Of a stretch of 9,793 nucleotides of DNA, positions 1-7,854 are shown piece by piece. The first letter of the stretch is position 1. Every line of letters begins with the position of its first letter. The stretch is from Gemmatimonadaceae bacterium (GTDB taxonomy: Bacteria; Gemmatimonadota; Gemmatimonadetes; Gemmatimonadales; Gemmatimonadaceae), in the NCBI GenBank assembly GCA_017881545.1, contig JADGQU010000061.1:1-9793 (forward strand), read 5' to 3'. A model generated the notes under the pieces. That model was not told the origin of the DNA and ran no database searches. It saw only the letters and a program-made list of their open reading frames with translations. Position numbers and translations under genes: made by a program.

Positions 1-842
1 GTCGTGACCGTCAGGATCGAGTCGAAGCGCGGTTTCTTCTTTTTTGATCCGACCGCTTTCTGGACCCGACTGAACCGATCAGCGAGCGCCTGCGCGTTTT
101 CCGGCGTCAGCGAGAGGATGAGATCTCGATCGGGAATCTGATGGTCTCCCGTCGGACTCGCGAGCGCTTGCAGCGGGCGTGACCACTGCGCCGACGCGGT
201 CGGCATCAGCATGTTCCTGCCGTAGTCGTAGTGCCACGTGATGACCAGCACGAAGTTGAAGACGATCGAGATGACCGCGCCTACGGCGAGCGACTGGACT
301 CCTGCCGCGAACCCCACCACGATCGAGAGGAAGATGTAAACGAGGTCGCGGGAGTCGCGGAGCGTCGTCCTGAATCGCACCGCGCCGACCACACCGGCAA
401 GGCTGAACGCCAACGCCAGGCTGTTCTGCACGATGAACACGATTCCGGCGACGACCAGAGGGAGGATGATCAGCGTCTGAACCACGTTTTGATTGTGCTG
501 TCCCCCTGAGGGCCTGGCGGACATATACACCCACGTCACCGGAAGAATCAGGACCAGAGCGCCGATGAGAATCAGCACAGTTGTCAGCGAGACATCGAGC
601 AGTGTCCCTGGTCCGAAGCTCACGGATGATGTGGGCGACGAGCTCAGCGCGTCGGTCAATACCGTCGGACCCTCTGGGACATCCCCGAGACCCTTGGCGC
701 CGATCCGCGCGATTTCGCCGGGGAAGAAATACGCCAGTCCGAAAACCACTAGCGCCACGATCACGTAATACGCCACAAGACGGCGCACAGGGCGGTCAGA
801 CCCCATCGTAATGACGTCGATCATTCCTTTTAACACGGGCAT
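1..842 (-). CDS. DUF4956-type multi-pass membrane protein, 3' end cut by window edge
   Basis: This frame is open from an ATG at 842 down to base 1, giving 280 residues with no stop, so the C-terminus lies outside the window. I see hydrophobic segments at about residues 22-40, 84-105, 122-150, 167-182 and 184-203. Between the third and fourth is a conserved-looking stretch, residues 146-166, with the core GAVRFRTTLRDSRDL; this phenylalanine/arginine-rich loop between helices is what I recognise from the DUF4956 membrane family. The tail after residue 205 is soluble and carries a lysine cluster near 267-270. A GGAGGG ribosome site (plus-strand ccctcc, 847-852) sits four bases before the ATG, which supports this start over the Met at residue 7. 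Function is unknown. DUF4956 genes are often found next to VTC-type polyphosphate polymerase genes, and the downstream neighbour here is outside the window. The gene is divergent from uvrA. Confidence 0.8.
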   Translation of the reverse strand, partial: MPVLKGMIDVITMGSDRPVRRLVAYYVIVALVVFGLAYFFPGEIARIGAKGLGDVPEGPTVLTDALSSSPTSSVSFGPGTLLDVSLTTVLILIGALVLILPVTWVYMSARPSGGQHNQNVVQTLIILPLVVAGIVFIVQNSLALAFSLAGVVGAVRFRTTLRDSRDLVYIFLSIVVGFAAGVQSLAVGAVISIVFNFVLVITWHYDYGRNMLMPTASAQWSRPLQALASPTGDHQIPDRDLILSLTPENAQALADRFSRVQKAVGSKKKKPRFDSILTVT

Positions 843-960
843 GGGGCCCTCCGAATGCAAGTTAGACGCCTGAGCTAGCGCGTTTTGCCACCGCCGCCGG
901 TCTTCCCGAGCGTACAGGAAGACTTGAGTCTGGTAGTGCAACCCGCGAGTTTACAAGGCT
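843..960. promoter_or_regulatory. Divergent intergenic region between the DUF4956 gene and uvrA
   Basis: This gap of 118 bases must hold the promoters of both divergent genes. I cannot pick out a convincing -35/-10 pair on either strand, and I see neither an E. coli-type LexA box (CTG-N10-CAG) nor a Gram-positive one. SOS control of uvrA is therefore not supported by the sequence. The only clear sites are the GGAGGG ribosome site for the minus-strand gene and a weak AAGG at 955-958 ahead of uvrA. Confidence 0.4.
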
Positions 961-3828
961 ATGCCAGAAGAATCCCTGATCGTCCGCGGCGCCCGCGAGC
1001 ACAACCTCAGAAACATAGACGTAACCATCCCGCGCGACCGCCTGACCGTCATCACTGGTCTGTCGGGATCGGGGAAATCTTCGCTCGCGTTCGATACCAT
1101 CTACGCCGAGGGACAGCGTCGCTACGTCGAGTCGCTGTCCGCGTACGCGCGCCAGTTCCTCGGGCTGATGGAAAAGCCGGACGTCGACTCCATCGAGGGA
1201 CTCTCTCCCGCGATCTCGATCGAGCAGAAGTCCGCCGGACACAATCCGCGTTCAACAGTTGGAACAGTCACGGAAATCTACGACTACCTGCGACTGTTGT
1301 ACGCCCGTGCCGGAACGCCGCACTGCCCCAACTGCGGACGTGCGGTCGAGCGCCAGAGCGCCGGACAGATCGCCGACTCGATCCTCACGTGGCCCGAAGG
1401 AACCAAGATCGAGATCCTCGCGCCGCTCGTGCGCGGCCGCAAAGGAGAATTCCGCGAGCTGTTCGATGCCGCGCGCAAGCAGGGCTTCGTGCGCGCGATT
1501 GTCGATGGTGACCTGGTCGAAGTCGCAGATCCCCCGAAGCTCAATCGGCGGATGAATCACAACATCTCCGTAGTAGTCGACCGGCTGGTGGTGCGCGGCG
1601 AAGACCGCGGCCGCCTCAACGATTCTGTCGAGACCGCGCTCAAGCTCGCCGAGGGGCTCGTCGAAGTTCAGCGCGCCGACGAAAAGACCGTCCACCTCTT
1701 CTCCGAGAAGTATGGCTGCGCCGAGTGCGGCATCTCGCTCGCGGAGCTCGAGCCACGACACTTCTCATTCAACTCGCCCTTCGGCGCATGCCCCGCCTGC
1801 GGCGGACTCGGCTCCCGCCGCGAAGTGAGCGAGCAGCTCATACTCGGCGACCCGAGCATCAGCATCCTCGAGGGCGTCATCCTGCCCTGGGGCGAGCCGG
1901 ACGGATACCTCAAGAAGGTGATCCTTCCCGGACTTGCGAAACAATTCGGGTTCGATCTCAACAAGCCGTTGGGTCAACTGTCTCCCGACGTGCGCGAGAA
2001 GCTTCTGTACGGTACGAGCGGGAAAGGCGGGCGAAAGACCGACACCTCCGGAACGCACTGGGAAGGAATCATTTCCAACATCCAGCGCCGCTACGACGAG
2101 ACCGAATCCGATTCGGTCCGGCTCGAGCTCGAGGAGTTCATGCAGGCGAGCGCGTGCACGACATGCGGCGGGCGCAGACTCAAACCAGAATCGCTAGCCG
2201 TCACGCTTGCCGGGAAAAACATCGGCGACCTCGTGCAGCTCTCGATCACCGACGCTCTCACGTTTTTCGAGAACGTCCCGGTTCGCGGCAACGGCAAGCC
2301 CGGGCTCGACCCCGAAATCGCGGCGCCGATTCTCAAGGAAGTGCGCGAGCGACTTCGCTTCCTCAATGATGTCGGGCTCGAGTACCTCACACTCGGCCGC
2401 TCCGCCGAATCTCTTTCGGGCGGCGAGGCGCAACGCATCCGTCTCGCCACCCAGATTGGGTCGCGACTCGTCGGCGTGCTCTACATCCTCGACGAGCCGT
2501 CGATCGGTCTGCACCAGCGCGACAACGCCCGGCTACTGAGCACTCTTCGCCAGCTCCGCGACCTCGGCAACACCGTCATCGTCGTCGAGCACGATGAGGA
2601 GACGATGCAGGCGGCCGATCACCTGATCGACCTCGGACCTGGGGCCGGCAAGCACGGTGGGCTCGTGATCGCCGAAGGAACGGTTGACGAAGTGAAGGCC
2701 AACAAGGATTCGATCACCGGACGCTACTTGCGCGGCGAGCTCGAGATTCCAATTCCCGAAGTGCGCCGTGGCATCGATCGCCAGCGAGTGATTCGCATCG
2801 AAGGCGCGCGCGAGCACAACCTGCGAGACCTCGACGTCGAGATTCCGCTCGGACTTTTCGTTGCGGTCACCGGTGTGTCCGGCAGTGGGAAGTCCACGCT
2901 CATCGAGGACATCCTGCACCGCGCCATGGCAAGGCATTTCTACCGCGCGAGAGTCATACCCGGCGCGCACACGCGCATCACCGGGTTCCAGCACCTCGAC
3001 AAAGTCATCGACATCGATCAGAGCCCGATCGGTCGCACGCCGCGGTCGAACCCGGCGACGTACACCGGGCTGTTCACTCCCATTCGCGAGCTGTTCGCCG
3101 AACTGCCGGAAGCGAAGATCCGCGGTTACGGGCCGGGAAGATTCTCGTTCAACGTAAAGGGCGGCCGCTGCGAGGCGTGCGAAGGAGATGGTCTCGTCAA
3201 GATCGAGATGCACTTCCTGCCCGACGTCTACGTTCCATGCGACGTCTGCAAAGGAAAGCGCTACAACCGCGAGACGCTCGAAGTTCGTTTTCGGGGACTC
3301 AGTATCGCCGACGTGCTCGAGCAGACAGTGGAAGACGCGCTCGCTTTCTTCGAGAACCAGCCGCGCGTCCGCCAGAAGCTCCAGACACTCTTCGACGTCG
3401 GGCTCGGCTACATCCACCTGGGTCAGTCGGCCACGACCCTTTCGGGCGGAGAGGCCCAGCGCGTCAAGCTCGCGGCGGAGCTGTCGAAGCGCGACACGGG
3501 TAGAACGTTCTATATCCTTGACGAGCCCACGACGGGTCTCCATTTCGAGGACGTGCGCATGCTGATGAGCGTGCTGCACCGTCTTGTTGACCGAGGCAAT
3601 ACCGTGCTCGTCATTGAGCACAACCTCGACGTCATCAAGACCGCGGATTGGATTATCGATCTGGGTCCGGAAGGAGGATATCGCGGCGGTGATGTCGTAG
3701 CCGCCGGAACTCCGGAAGACGTCGCCGCAGTAAAGGAATCGTACACGGGTCAATATCTTCGTCCGCTGCTCGGCAAGGCTCGGAGCGGCGGCGAAAATCG
3801 CAAGAAAGTCGCGCTAAAGGCCGGGTAA
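961..3828 (+). CDS. uvrA: UvrA, excinuclease ABC subunit A
   Basis: UvrA is the dimeric ATPase that scans DNA for bulky lesions and loads UvrB in nucleotide excision repair. The protein is 955 residues, close to the roughly 940 usual for the family, and both ABC halves are complete. The first Walker A is GLSGSGKS at 33-40, with signature LSGGEAQR at 485-492 and Walker B Asp511-Glu512. The second Walker A is GVSGSGKST from 638, with signature LSGGEAQR at 827-834 and Walker B Asp854-Glu855. Zinc-binding cysteine pairs are visible at C253/C256 with C277/C280, and at C737/C740 with C760/C763. An extra CPNC pair at 122-125 lies in the region before the UvrB-interaction domain. The short lysine-rich tail after the second ABC domain is unremarkable. 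The ATG start matches the usual N-terminus (a strand leading into GAREHNLRN); its ribosome site is weak (AAGG at 955-958). It appears monocistronic or loosely linked to sdaAB. Confidence 0.98.
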   Translation: MPEESLIVRGAREHNLRNIDVTIPRDRLTVITGLSGSGKSSLAFDTIYAEGQRRYVESLSAYARQFLGLMEKPDVDSIEGLSPAISIEQKSAGHNPRSTVGTVTEIYDYLRLLYARAGTPHCPNCGRAVERQSAGQIADSILTWPEGTKIEILAPLVRGRKGEFRELFDAARKQGFVRAIVDGDLVEVADPPKLNRRMNHNISVVVDRLVVRGEDRGRLNDSVETALKLAEGLVEVQRADEKTVHLFSEKYGCAECGISLAELEPRHFSFNSPFGACPACGGLGSRREVSEQLILGDPSISILEGVILPWGEPDGYLKKVILPGLAKQFGFDLNKPLGQLSPDVREKLLYGTSGKGGRKTDTSGTHWEGIISNIQRRYDETESDSVRLELEEFMQASACTTCGGRRLKPESLAVTLAGKNIGDLVQLSITDALTFFENVPVRGNGKPGLDPEIAAPILKEVRERLRFLNDVGLEYLTLGRSAESLSGGEAQRIRLATQIGSRLVGVLYILDEPSIGLHQRDNARLLSTLRQLRDLGNTVIVVEHDEETMQAADHLIDLGPGAGKHGGLVIAEGTVDEVKANKDSITGRYLRGELEIPIPEVRRGIDRQRVIRIEGAREHNLRDLDVEIPLGLFVAVTGVSGSGKSTLIEDILHRAMARHFYRARVIPGAHTRITGFQHLDKVIDIDQSPIGRTPRSNPATYTGLFTPIRELFAELPEAKIRGYGPGRFSFNVKGGRCEACEGDGLVKIEMHFLPDVYVPCDVCKGKRYNRETLEVRFRGLSIADVLEQTVEDALAFFENQPRVRQKLQTLFDVGLGYIHLGQSATTLSGGEAQRVKLAAELSKRDTGRTFYILDEPTTGLHFEDVRMLMSVLHRLVDRGNTVLVIEHNLDVIKTADWIIDLGPEGGYRGGDVVAAGTPEDVAAVKESYTGQYLRPLLGKARSGGENRKKVALKAG

Positions 3829-3836
3829 GGCGGGAA

Positions 3837-3922
3837 GGGGGAAGAGGGAAGGAGAACTGCGCGGGCAGGCAAAGCGACTGGTTCCCGGCTCCGGTTTTCC
3901 CCAGCCACCACCCTCTTCCCCC
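3837..3922. repeat. Purine/pyrimidine inverted repeat between uvrA and sdaAB
   Basis: A perfect 12-base arm GGGGGAAGAGGG at 3837-3848 is the reverse complement of CCCTCTTCCCCC at 3911-3922. The loop between them is 62 bases. The arms sit inside longer strand-biased tracts: purines over roughly 3832-3855 and pyrimidines over roughly 3910-3938. The structure starts nine bases after the uvrA stop, so it could end uvrA transcription, but there is no U-run after the second arm and the loop is long. It could instead form a triplex or quadruplex, or simply be a local duplication of a low-complexity tract. Confidence 0.5.
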
Positions 3923-3954
3923 CTCCCCCTTCCCCCTTCATCGTATTTTCAAGA

Positions 3955-4626
3955 ATGGTCTCCCTCCTCGATATAATCGGACCCGTGATGGTCGGTCCCT
4001 CCTCCTCGCACACGGCAGGCGCGTGCCGGCTCGGACTCCTCGCGCGCGGCCTGATCGGTGGCACTCCGCAGAGCGGACTCCTTCAGCTGCACGGCTCCTT
4101 TGCGCGCACAGGCGAAGGCCATGGCACCGACAAGGCGCTCGTGGGCGGACTGCTTGGCTTCCGCCCCGACGACGAACGGATCCGTGAAGCGCTCCAGATC
4201 GCCGAACGCGAAGGCCTCGACTACAAGTTCGAGAAGGTGACGATCGCCGACGCCGCCCACCCCAATACCGTGCGCATCAACCTGGAACTGGATGGCAGAA
4301 AGGCCACGATGCTCGGGTCGTCCCTGGGGGCGGGCAGGATCCTGGTGCAGGAGATCGACGGCTACCCCGCCGAGGTGACCGGAAACTTACACACGATTGT
4401 TCTCGTAGCTGAGGATAAGAAGGGCTCGATCGCCAAGATCACGGGGATCCTGGCCGAGCACGACATCAACATTGCCACGCTGAGGGTGTCGAGGAAGGAA
4501 AGGGGTGGCGATGCATTCATGATGATCGAATGCGACGAGGAGCCCGACAAGAAAGCCGGCGAGGAGCTGCGCGCACTCGACTGGGTTCGGTGGACCCGCC
4601 GGCTCCCCAAAGTCAGCGGAGGCTGA
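3955..4626 (+). CDS. sdaAB: L-serine dehydratase, iron-sulfur-dependent, beta subunit
   Basis: This is the beta subunit of the [4Fe-4S] L-serine dehydratase, a cytoplasmic enzyme that converts L-serine to pyruvate and ammonia. The 223-residue protein opens with the hallmark DIIGPVMVGPSSSHTAGA at about 6-23, followed by GSFARTGEGHGTDKAL at 47-62, both typical of the serine dehydratase beta domain. Residues about 146-216 form an ACT domain (TIVLVAEDKKGSIAKITGIL and on), the regulatory fold that in this family can bind serine. The length fits the two-subunit Bacillus-type enzyme rather than the fused single-chain type. The start is set by homology: the ATG immediately precedes the usual N-terminal strand, while the upstream sequence is pyrimidine-rich and offers only a weak AAGA. 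It abuts sdaAA and must be co-translated with it. Confidence 0.95.
   Translation: MVSLLDIIGPVMVGPSSSHTAGACRLGLLARGLIGGTPQSGLLQLHGSFARTGEGHGTDKALVGGLLGFRPDDERIREALQIAEREGLDYKFEKVTIADAAHPNTVRINLELDGRKATMLGSSLGAGRILVQEIDGYPAEVTGNLHTIVLVAEDKKGSIAKITGILAEHDINIATLRVSRKERGGDAFMMIECDEEPDKKAGEELRALDWVRWTRRLPKVSGG
4618..4622 (+). promoter_or_regulatory. Ribosome binding site for sdaAA inside the end of sdaAB
   Basis: GGAGG lies within the last codons of sdaAB, four bases before the GTG at 4627. It supports GTG as the start of the alpha subunit and implies translational coupling, since the sdaAB stop TGA (4624-4626) directly touches that GTG. Confidence 0.7.
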
Positions 4627-5511
4627 GTGTACAAAGCCCTCGCTGATGCGATCAAGGACGCCGAGCGCGAGAAGAAGTCGCTCGCGCAAGTTGCGCTGGC
4701 GGCCGAATCGCGCGATCAGGGACGTCCGGTAGAGGACATTCGTGCGGCGCTAATGCGGGCGCTCGTTGTGATGCGCAGCGCGATCGAGAAGGGATTGGTT
4801 GGCGATTTGTATTCGGCGTCGGGACTGGTTGGAGGCGATGCGGCAAAGCTTCGGACCAGTGCGAAGGGTCCGCTTGCGGATACTCCGTTTCGCGACATCC
4901 TGACTCGCGCGCTGGCGGTGCAGGAGGTGAACGCGGCGATGGGCGTCATCGTCGCCGCGCCGACGGCGGGCGGAGCGGGAGTTCTGCCCGCGATTCTTAC
5001 CGGTCTTGCGAAGGCGAAGTCGGTTTCGGACGAGAAGGTCGTCGACGGACTGGCGACCGCGGGACTGATTGGAGCAGTGGTGGCGGAGCGGGCGTCGCTG
5101 TCGGGCGCAGAAGGTGGTTGCCAGGCGGAGACGGGCGCCGCGGCCGGAATGGCGGCCGGCGCCGCTACGGAAATGCTGGGCGGAACGCCGTCGCAGGTGG
5201 GACATGCGGTGGCGCTCACGATGCAGGGAACGCTGGGGCTCGTTTGCGATCCGTTGGGCGGGCTGGTCGAATTGCCCTGCGTCTTCCGGAACGCGACCGG
5301 CGCCGCGATCGCGCTGGCTGGGATCGAGATGGCGCTGGCCGGAATCACCTTCGCCATTCCGGTGGACGAGGTGATCGACGTGATGGGCGAGATCGGGCGA
5401 GAGATGGATGTCCGCTACCGGGAAACGGCGGGCGGGGGGTTGGCGGCGACACCGACCGGACGCAGGCTGGCAAAGGAGCGGTTGTACCAGATCAAGAGGG
5501 CAGACGGGTAA
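4627..5511 (+). CDS. sdaAA: L-serine dehydratase, iron-sulfur-dependent, alpha subunit
   Basis: This 294-residue catalytic subunit carries the iron-sulfur cluster of L-serine dehydratase. Three cysteines are visible: C165 in SGAEGGCQAE, C207 in GLVCDPLGG and C218 in ELPC. Their spacing of 42 and 11 residues is the same as that of the cluster ligands known in the characterised fused enzyme from Legionella, so the cluster site looks complete. The glycine/alanine-rich core (APTAGGAGVLPAI at about 111-123; GAAAGMAAGAATEMLGG) is typical of the alpha domain. The GTG start directly follows the sdaAB stop and has its own GGAGG. The two genes together make a heterodimeric enzyme; the pair is a self-contained two-gene operon. 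No transporter or regulator for serine is seen beside it. Confidence 0.95.
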   Translation: MYKALADAIKDAEREKKSLAQVALAAESRDQGRPVEDIRAALMRALVVMRSAIEKGLVGDLYSASGLVGGDAAKLRTSAKGPLADTPFRDILTRALAVQEVNAAMGVIVAAPTAGGAGVLPAILTGLAKAKSVSDEKVVDGLATAGLIGAVVAERASLSGAEGGCQAETGAAAGMAAGAATEMLGGTPSQVGHAVALTMQGTLGLVCDPLGGLVELPCVFRNATGAAIALAGIEMALAGITFAIPVDEVIDVMGEIGREMDVRYRETAGGGLAATPTGRRLAKERLYQIKRADG

Positions 5512-5583
5512 AATCAGCTAGTGAAGCGGGGCGTAAAGTTGTACCTTCGCGGAATTGTGGTGAGAACCTTTAGATTTGAAAAA

Positions 5584-5760
5584 GAACGGGATCCGAGATC
5601 TGAGACGCATAGATCTCAGTGGGTAGTCACCGCCGCTCCGACCGTATCCGGCGCCTATCCTGTTACAACCGACCGCCTTTACTATTACGCCACTCAGGTC
5701 CGTCGCAGACGTGGTTACTGGACTCTGGTATCTACGCTTCTCAGATCTCGGATCCCGTTC
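5584..5760. repeat. MITE-like long imperfect inverted repeat in the sdaAA-pspA gap
   Basis: The first 22 bases (5584-5605) are a perfect reverse complement of 5739-5760. Extending inwards, 29 of 31 positions pair (5584-5614 with 5730-5760), and weaker pairing continues to about 5634/5708. The interior contains no credible gene; an open frame over 5521-5769 has no recognisable product and crosses both arms. A short non-coding unit with terminal inverted repeats in an intergenic gap is what a miniature transposable element or large palindromic intergenic repeat looks like. I see no clear target duplication. The remainder of the 357-base gap (5512-5583) holds nothing I can identify. Confidence 0.55.
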
Positions 5761-5840
5761 AGTTTGTAGTTGAGATCTCGGCTCCCGTTCAGTTGCAGTT
5801 TGCAGTTTTCAGATATCGGATCCCGTGCAGTTGCAGTTTC
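5741..5840 (+). repeat. Three degenerate direct repeats upstream of pspA
   Basis: Three related copies begin at 5741 (TCAGATCTCGGATCCCGTTC), 5771 (TGAGATCTCGGCTCCCGTTC) and 5809 (TCAGATATCGGATCCCGTGC). Each is followed by a CAGTT-type tail, and the offsets are 30 and 38 bases. The longer second unit is explained by an extra GCAGTTT in its tail. The first copy is also the right arm of the inverted repeat, so an inverted fourth copy lies at 5584-5605. The array ends about 29 bases before the pspA start and so occupies its promoter region. Confidence 0.7.
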
Positions 5841-5868
5841 TTAGCTTGGAAATCCACCCAATCTTTCT

Positions 5869-6648
5869 ATGAATATCTTCGATCGTATCGCGATGCTATT
5901 TAGGTCCAACGTCAACGCGGTGATCTCGGAATTCGAGCAGCCCGAGAAGATGTTGAATCAGATCATCCTCGACATGCGGTCGCAGCTCGTGAAGGCGAAG
6001 CAGCAGGTCGCGGCCGCGATCGCCGACGAGAAGCGCCTCCACGACCAGACCAGGCAGGAGCTGAAGGAAGCCGAGGACTGGGAGCGCCGGGCGATGCTCG
6101 CGGTCCAGCAGAATCAGGACGAGCTGGCCAAGCAGGCGCTCATTCGTCGCAGCGAGCACATGTCGCGCGGCGATCAGCTCAATCTCACCTGGCAGGCGCA
6201 CAAGCAGGAGACCGACCGCCTCAAGGAATCGCTCCGCGGCCTGAACGACAACATCGAAGAGGCAAACCGCAAGAAGAATCTCCTACTCGCCAAGCAGCGG
6301 CGGGCCGACGCGCAGAAGCGCATCAACGAGACGATGTCCCACATCTCGGAGAAGTCGGCATTCGAGGCATTTGCACGTATGGAAGAAAAAATCGACGCCA
6401 ACGAGCGGAAGATCAGAGCGAGCGCGGAGATCGACGAGGAATTCTCGGGCGACAAGCTGGCGAAGGACTTCAAGCGCCTCGAGGCGGCGGGCGGAAACCA
6501 GTCGGCCGAGATGTTGCTCATTCAGCTGAAGCAGAAAATGGGCGTCCTCCCCGCGGGCGCCGTCACCAGCAGCAAGGCGCTCGGCGCCGGCGGGCGAGCG
6601 GAAGAAGAAGCAATTGATGTCGAGGAGATCCACGACGAGAACAAATAG
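5869..6648 (+). CDS. pspA: PspA/IM30 (Vipp1) family membrane-maintenance protein
   Basis: The 259-residue protein is almost entirely charged coiled coil and belongs to the PspA/IM30 group, bacterial relatives of ESCRT-III that polymerise on the inner membrane and protect it under stress. It opens with an amphipathic helix, MNIFDRIAMLFRSNVNAVIS, followed by FEQPEKMLNQII at about 22-33, the classic family start. The long helical hairpin spans about 26-150. A second helical block follows, about 163-224, ending with LLIQLKQKMG. The C-terminus after about 230 is Gly/Ala-rich then acidic (EEEAIDVEEIHDENK). The length is slightly above the E. coli PspA length. No good Shine-Dalgarno is visible before the ATG; the start is chosen from the N-terminal helix. 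The repeat array ends just upstream. No PspBC or PspF genes are nearby, so regulation is unlikely to follow the E. coli model; the immediate partner is the permease gene. Confidence 0.93.
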   Translation: MNIFDRIAMLFRSNVNAVISEFEQPEKMLNQIILDMRSQLVKAKQQVAAAIADEKRLHDQTRQELKEAEDWERRAMLAVQQNQDELAKQALIRRSEHMSRGDQLNLTWQAHKQETDRLKESLRGLNDNIEEANRKKNLLLAKQRRADAQKRINETMSHISEKSAFEAFARMEEKIDANERKIRASAEIDEEFSGDKLAKDFKRLEAAGGNQSAEMLLIQLKQKMGVLPAGAVTSSKALGAGGRAEEEAIDVEEIHDENK

Positions 6649-6650
6649 CT

Positions 6651-7838
6651 TTGGCTAGCCCCGCGGCACCAAGCTTCAAAGTCGCGCCGATTCTCGCCGG
6701 CGTAGTTCTGACGTTCCTGCTCCTCTGGATGCTGGGAGCGACAGCCGACGTCTTTTTACTCCTCTTCATAGCGATCATCATCTCGCTGTACCTCGGCGCG
6801 GTGAGAGATCTTTTCGTCGAGAAGGCCCACCTTCCGCCGAAGCTCGCGTTCTTCCTGTCCGTCTTTGGAACGGCCGCCGCGCTCCTTGGCCTGTTTGCAA
6901 TTCTGCTCCCGCCCGTAGTCGAGCAGACGCGCGCGCTGATCGTCGTTATGCCACAGTACATCGAGACTTGGGAGACGGGAATCGACCACTTCGTCACCCG
7001 CTTCCCGGCCATGCGCGACGTCTGGAAGCCGGGCGAGCACCGGCTCATGACCGTGGTCTACAATCAGCTCTCTGATCAGGCCTCGCTGGTGGTGCCGAGG
7101 GTGCTGTCCTTCGTGCGCGTCATGATCGACTGCTTCGCGGTCATCGTCATGAGCATCTACCTCGCGCTTCAGCCCGGTGTCTATCGGGAATGGCTGATCG
7201 CTCTCTTCCCGCCGGTCCATCGCGATCTCGTGCGTGATGTTCTGCGTGATCTCGCCGATGGCCTGCGCGCCTACATCGTCGGTCAGCTACTGACGATGAC
7301 GTTTCTCGCCGCACTGACCGCGGCGGGACTCTACATACTGGACGTTCCCTACTGGCTGACCTTCGGAATATTCACCGGTCTCGTTGCAATCATTCCGTTC
7401 TTCGGTACGCTCCTCGCGACAACGCTGCCGGCGCTGTTCGTGCTCGGCGGGCCGGGCGGCGGCACCCGGGCGGTCTACGTGCTGTTGCTCGGCGTTGTGA
7501 TTCACCTGATCGAGGGGAATCTTGTTTCTCCGCTCGTCATGTCGAAGAAGATCGACATGCCACCGGTGCTCACGATCACGTCGGTGCTGGTGATCGGGCA
7601 GCTGCTCGGTCCGCTCGGCCTCGTCGTTGCGCTGCCGACGCTGGTTGCGGTGATGGTGGTCGTGCGGCGGATCCTCATCAACCGCATCTACGAGGGGAAG
7701 GGATTCAGGAAGAGCACGCGCGACAGGATCTTCGTGCTGCGCGTGCCCGTTCCCGATGGCGGGGTGCTCGTTTCCGCTGTTCCTCCGCCCGATTTGATCG
7801 CCATTCGCGAGAAGAAGCCGCGAAAAAAGAGCGCCTAG
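6651..7838 (+). CDS. AI-2E family membrane permease (TqsA/PerM-like)
   Basis: This 395-residue integral membrane protein has the layout of the AI-2E transporter family. There is an N-terminal pair of helices (about 12-29 and 33-52), a third (66-88) ending in LLPPVVEQ, a soluble insert (about 90-150), then helices at about 151-173, 208-230, 234-266, 273-289 and 305-339. The family-type signatures IPFFGTLLATTLPAL (248-262) and HLIEGNLVSPLVMSKKIDMPP (from 285) followed by GPLGLVVALPTLVAV (320-334) are present. Members include TqsA, an autoinducer-2 exporter, but others move ions or other solutes, so the substrate is not predicted. The start is a TTG two bases after the pspA stop; no ATG or GTG lies between the previous in-frame stop and it, and a later Met27 would cut into the first helix. 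Tight spacing implies an operon with pspA. The C-terminal 45 residues are soluble and lysine/arginine-rich. Confidence 0.92.
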   Translation: MASPAAPSFKVAPILAGVVLTFLLLWMLGATADVFLLLFIAIIISLYLGAVRDLFVEKAHLPPKLAFFLSVFGTAAALLGLFAILLPPVVEQTRALIVVMPQYIETWETGIDHFVTRFPAMRDVWKPGEHRLMTVVYNQLSDQASLVVPRVLSFVRVMIDCFAVIVMSIYLALQPGVYREWLIALFPPVHRDLVRDVLRDLADGLRAYIVGQLLTMTFLAALTAAGLYILDVPYWLTFGIFTGLVAIIPFFGTLLATTLPALFVLGGPGGGTRAVYVLLLGVVIHLIEGNLVSPLVMSKKIDMPPVLTITSVLVIGQLLGPLGLVVALPTLVAVMVVVRRILINRIYEGKGFRKSTRDRIFVLRVPVPDGGVLVSAVPPPDLIAIREKKPRKKSA

Positions 7839-7854
7839 CGTCTTCTCGAGCGGC

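Noticed and set aside
843..960. LexA/SOS box ahead of uvrA
   Set aside because: I searched by eye for CTG-N10-CAG and GAAC-N4-GTTC and found neither.
2533..3753. 406-codon open frame antisense to the second half of uvrA
   Set aside because: It lies wholly opposite a certain gene with intact motifs. GC-rich codon use commonly opens the opposite frame, and the product has no recognisable domain.
5521..5769. Small open frame in the sdaAA-pspA gap
   Set aside because: It crosses both arms of the inverted repeat and has no recognisable product.
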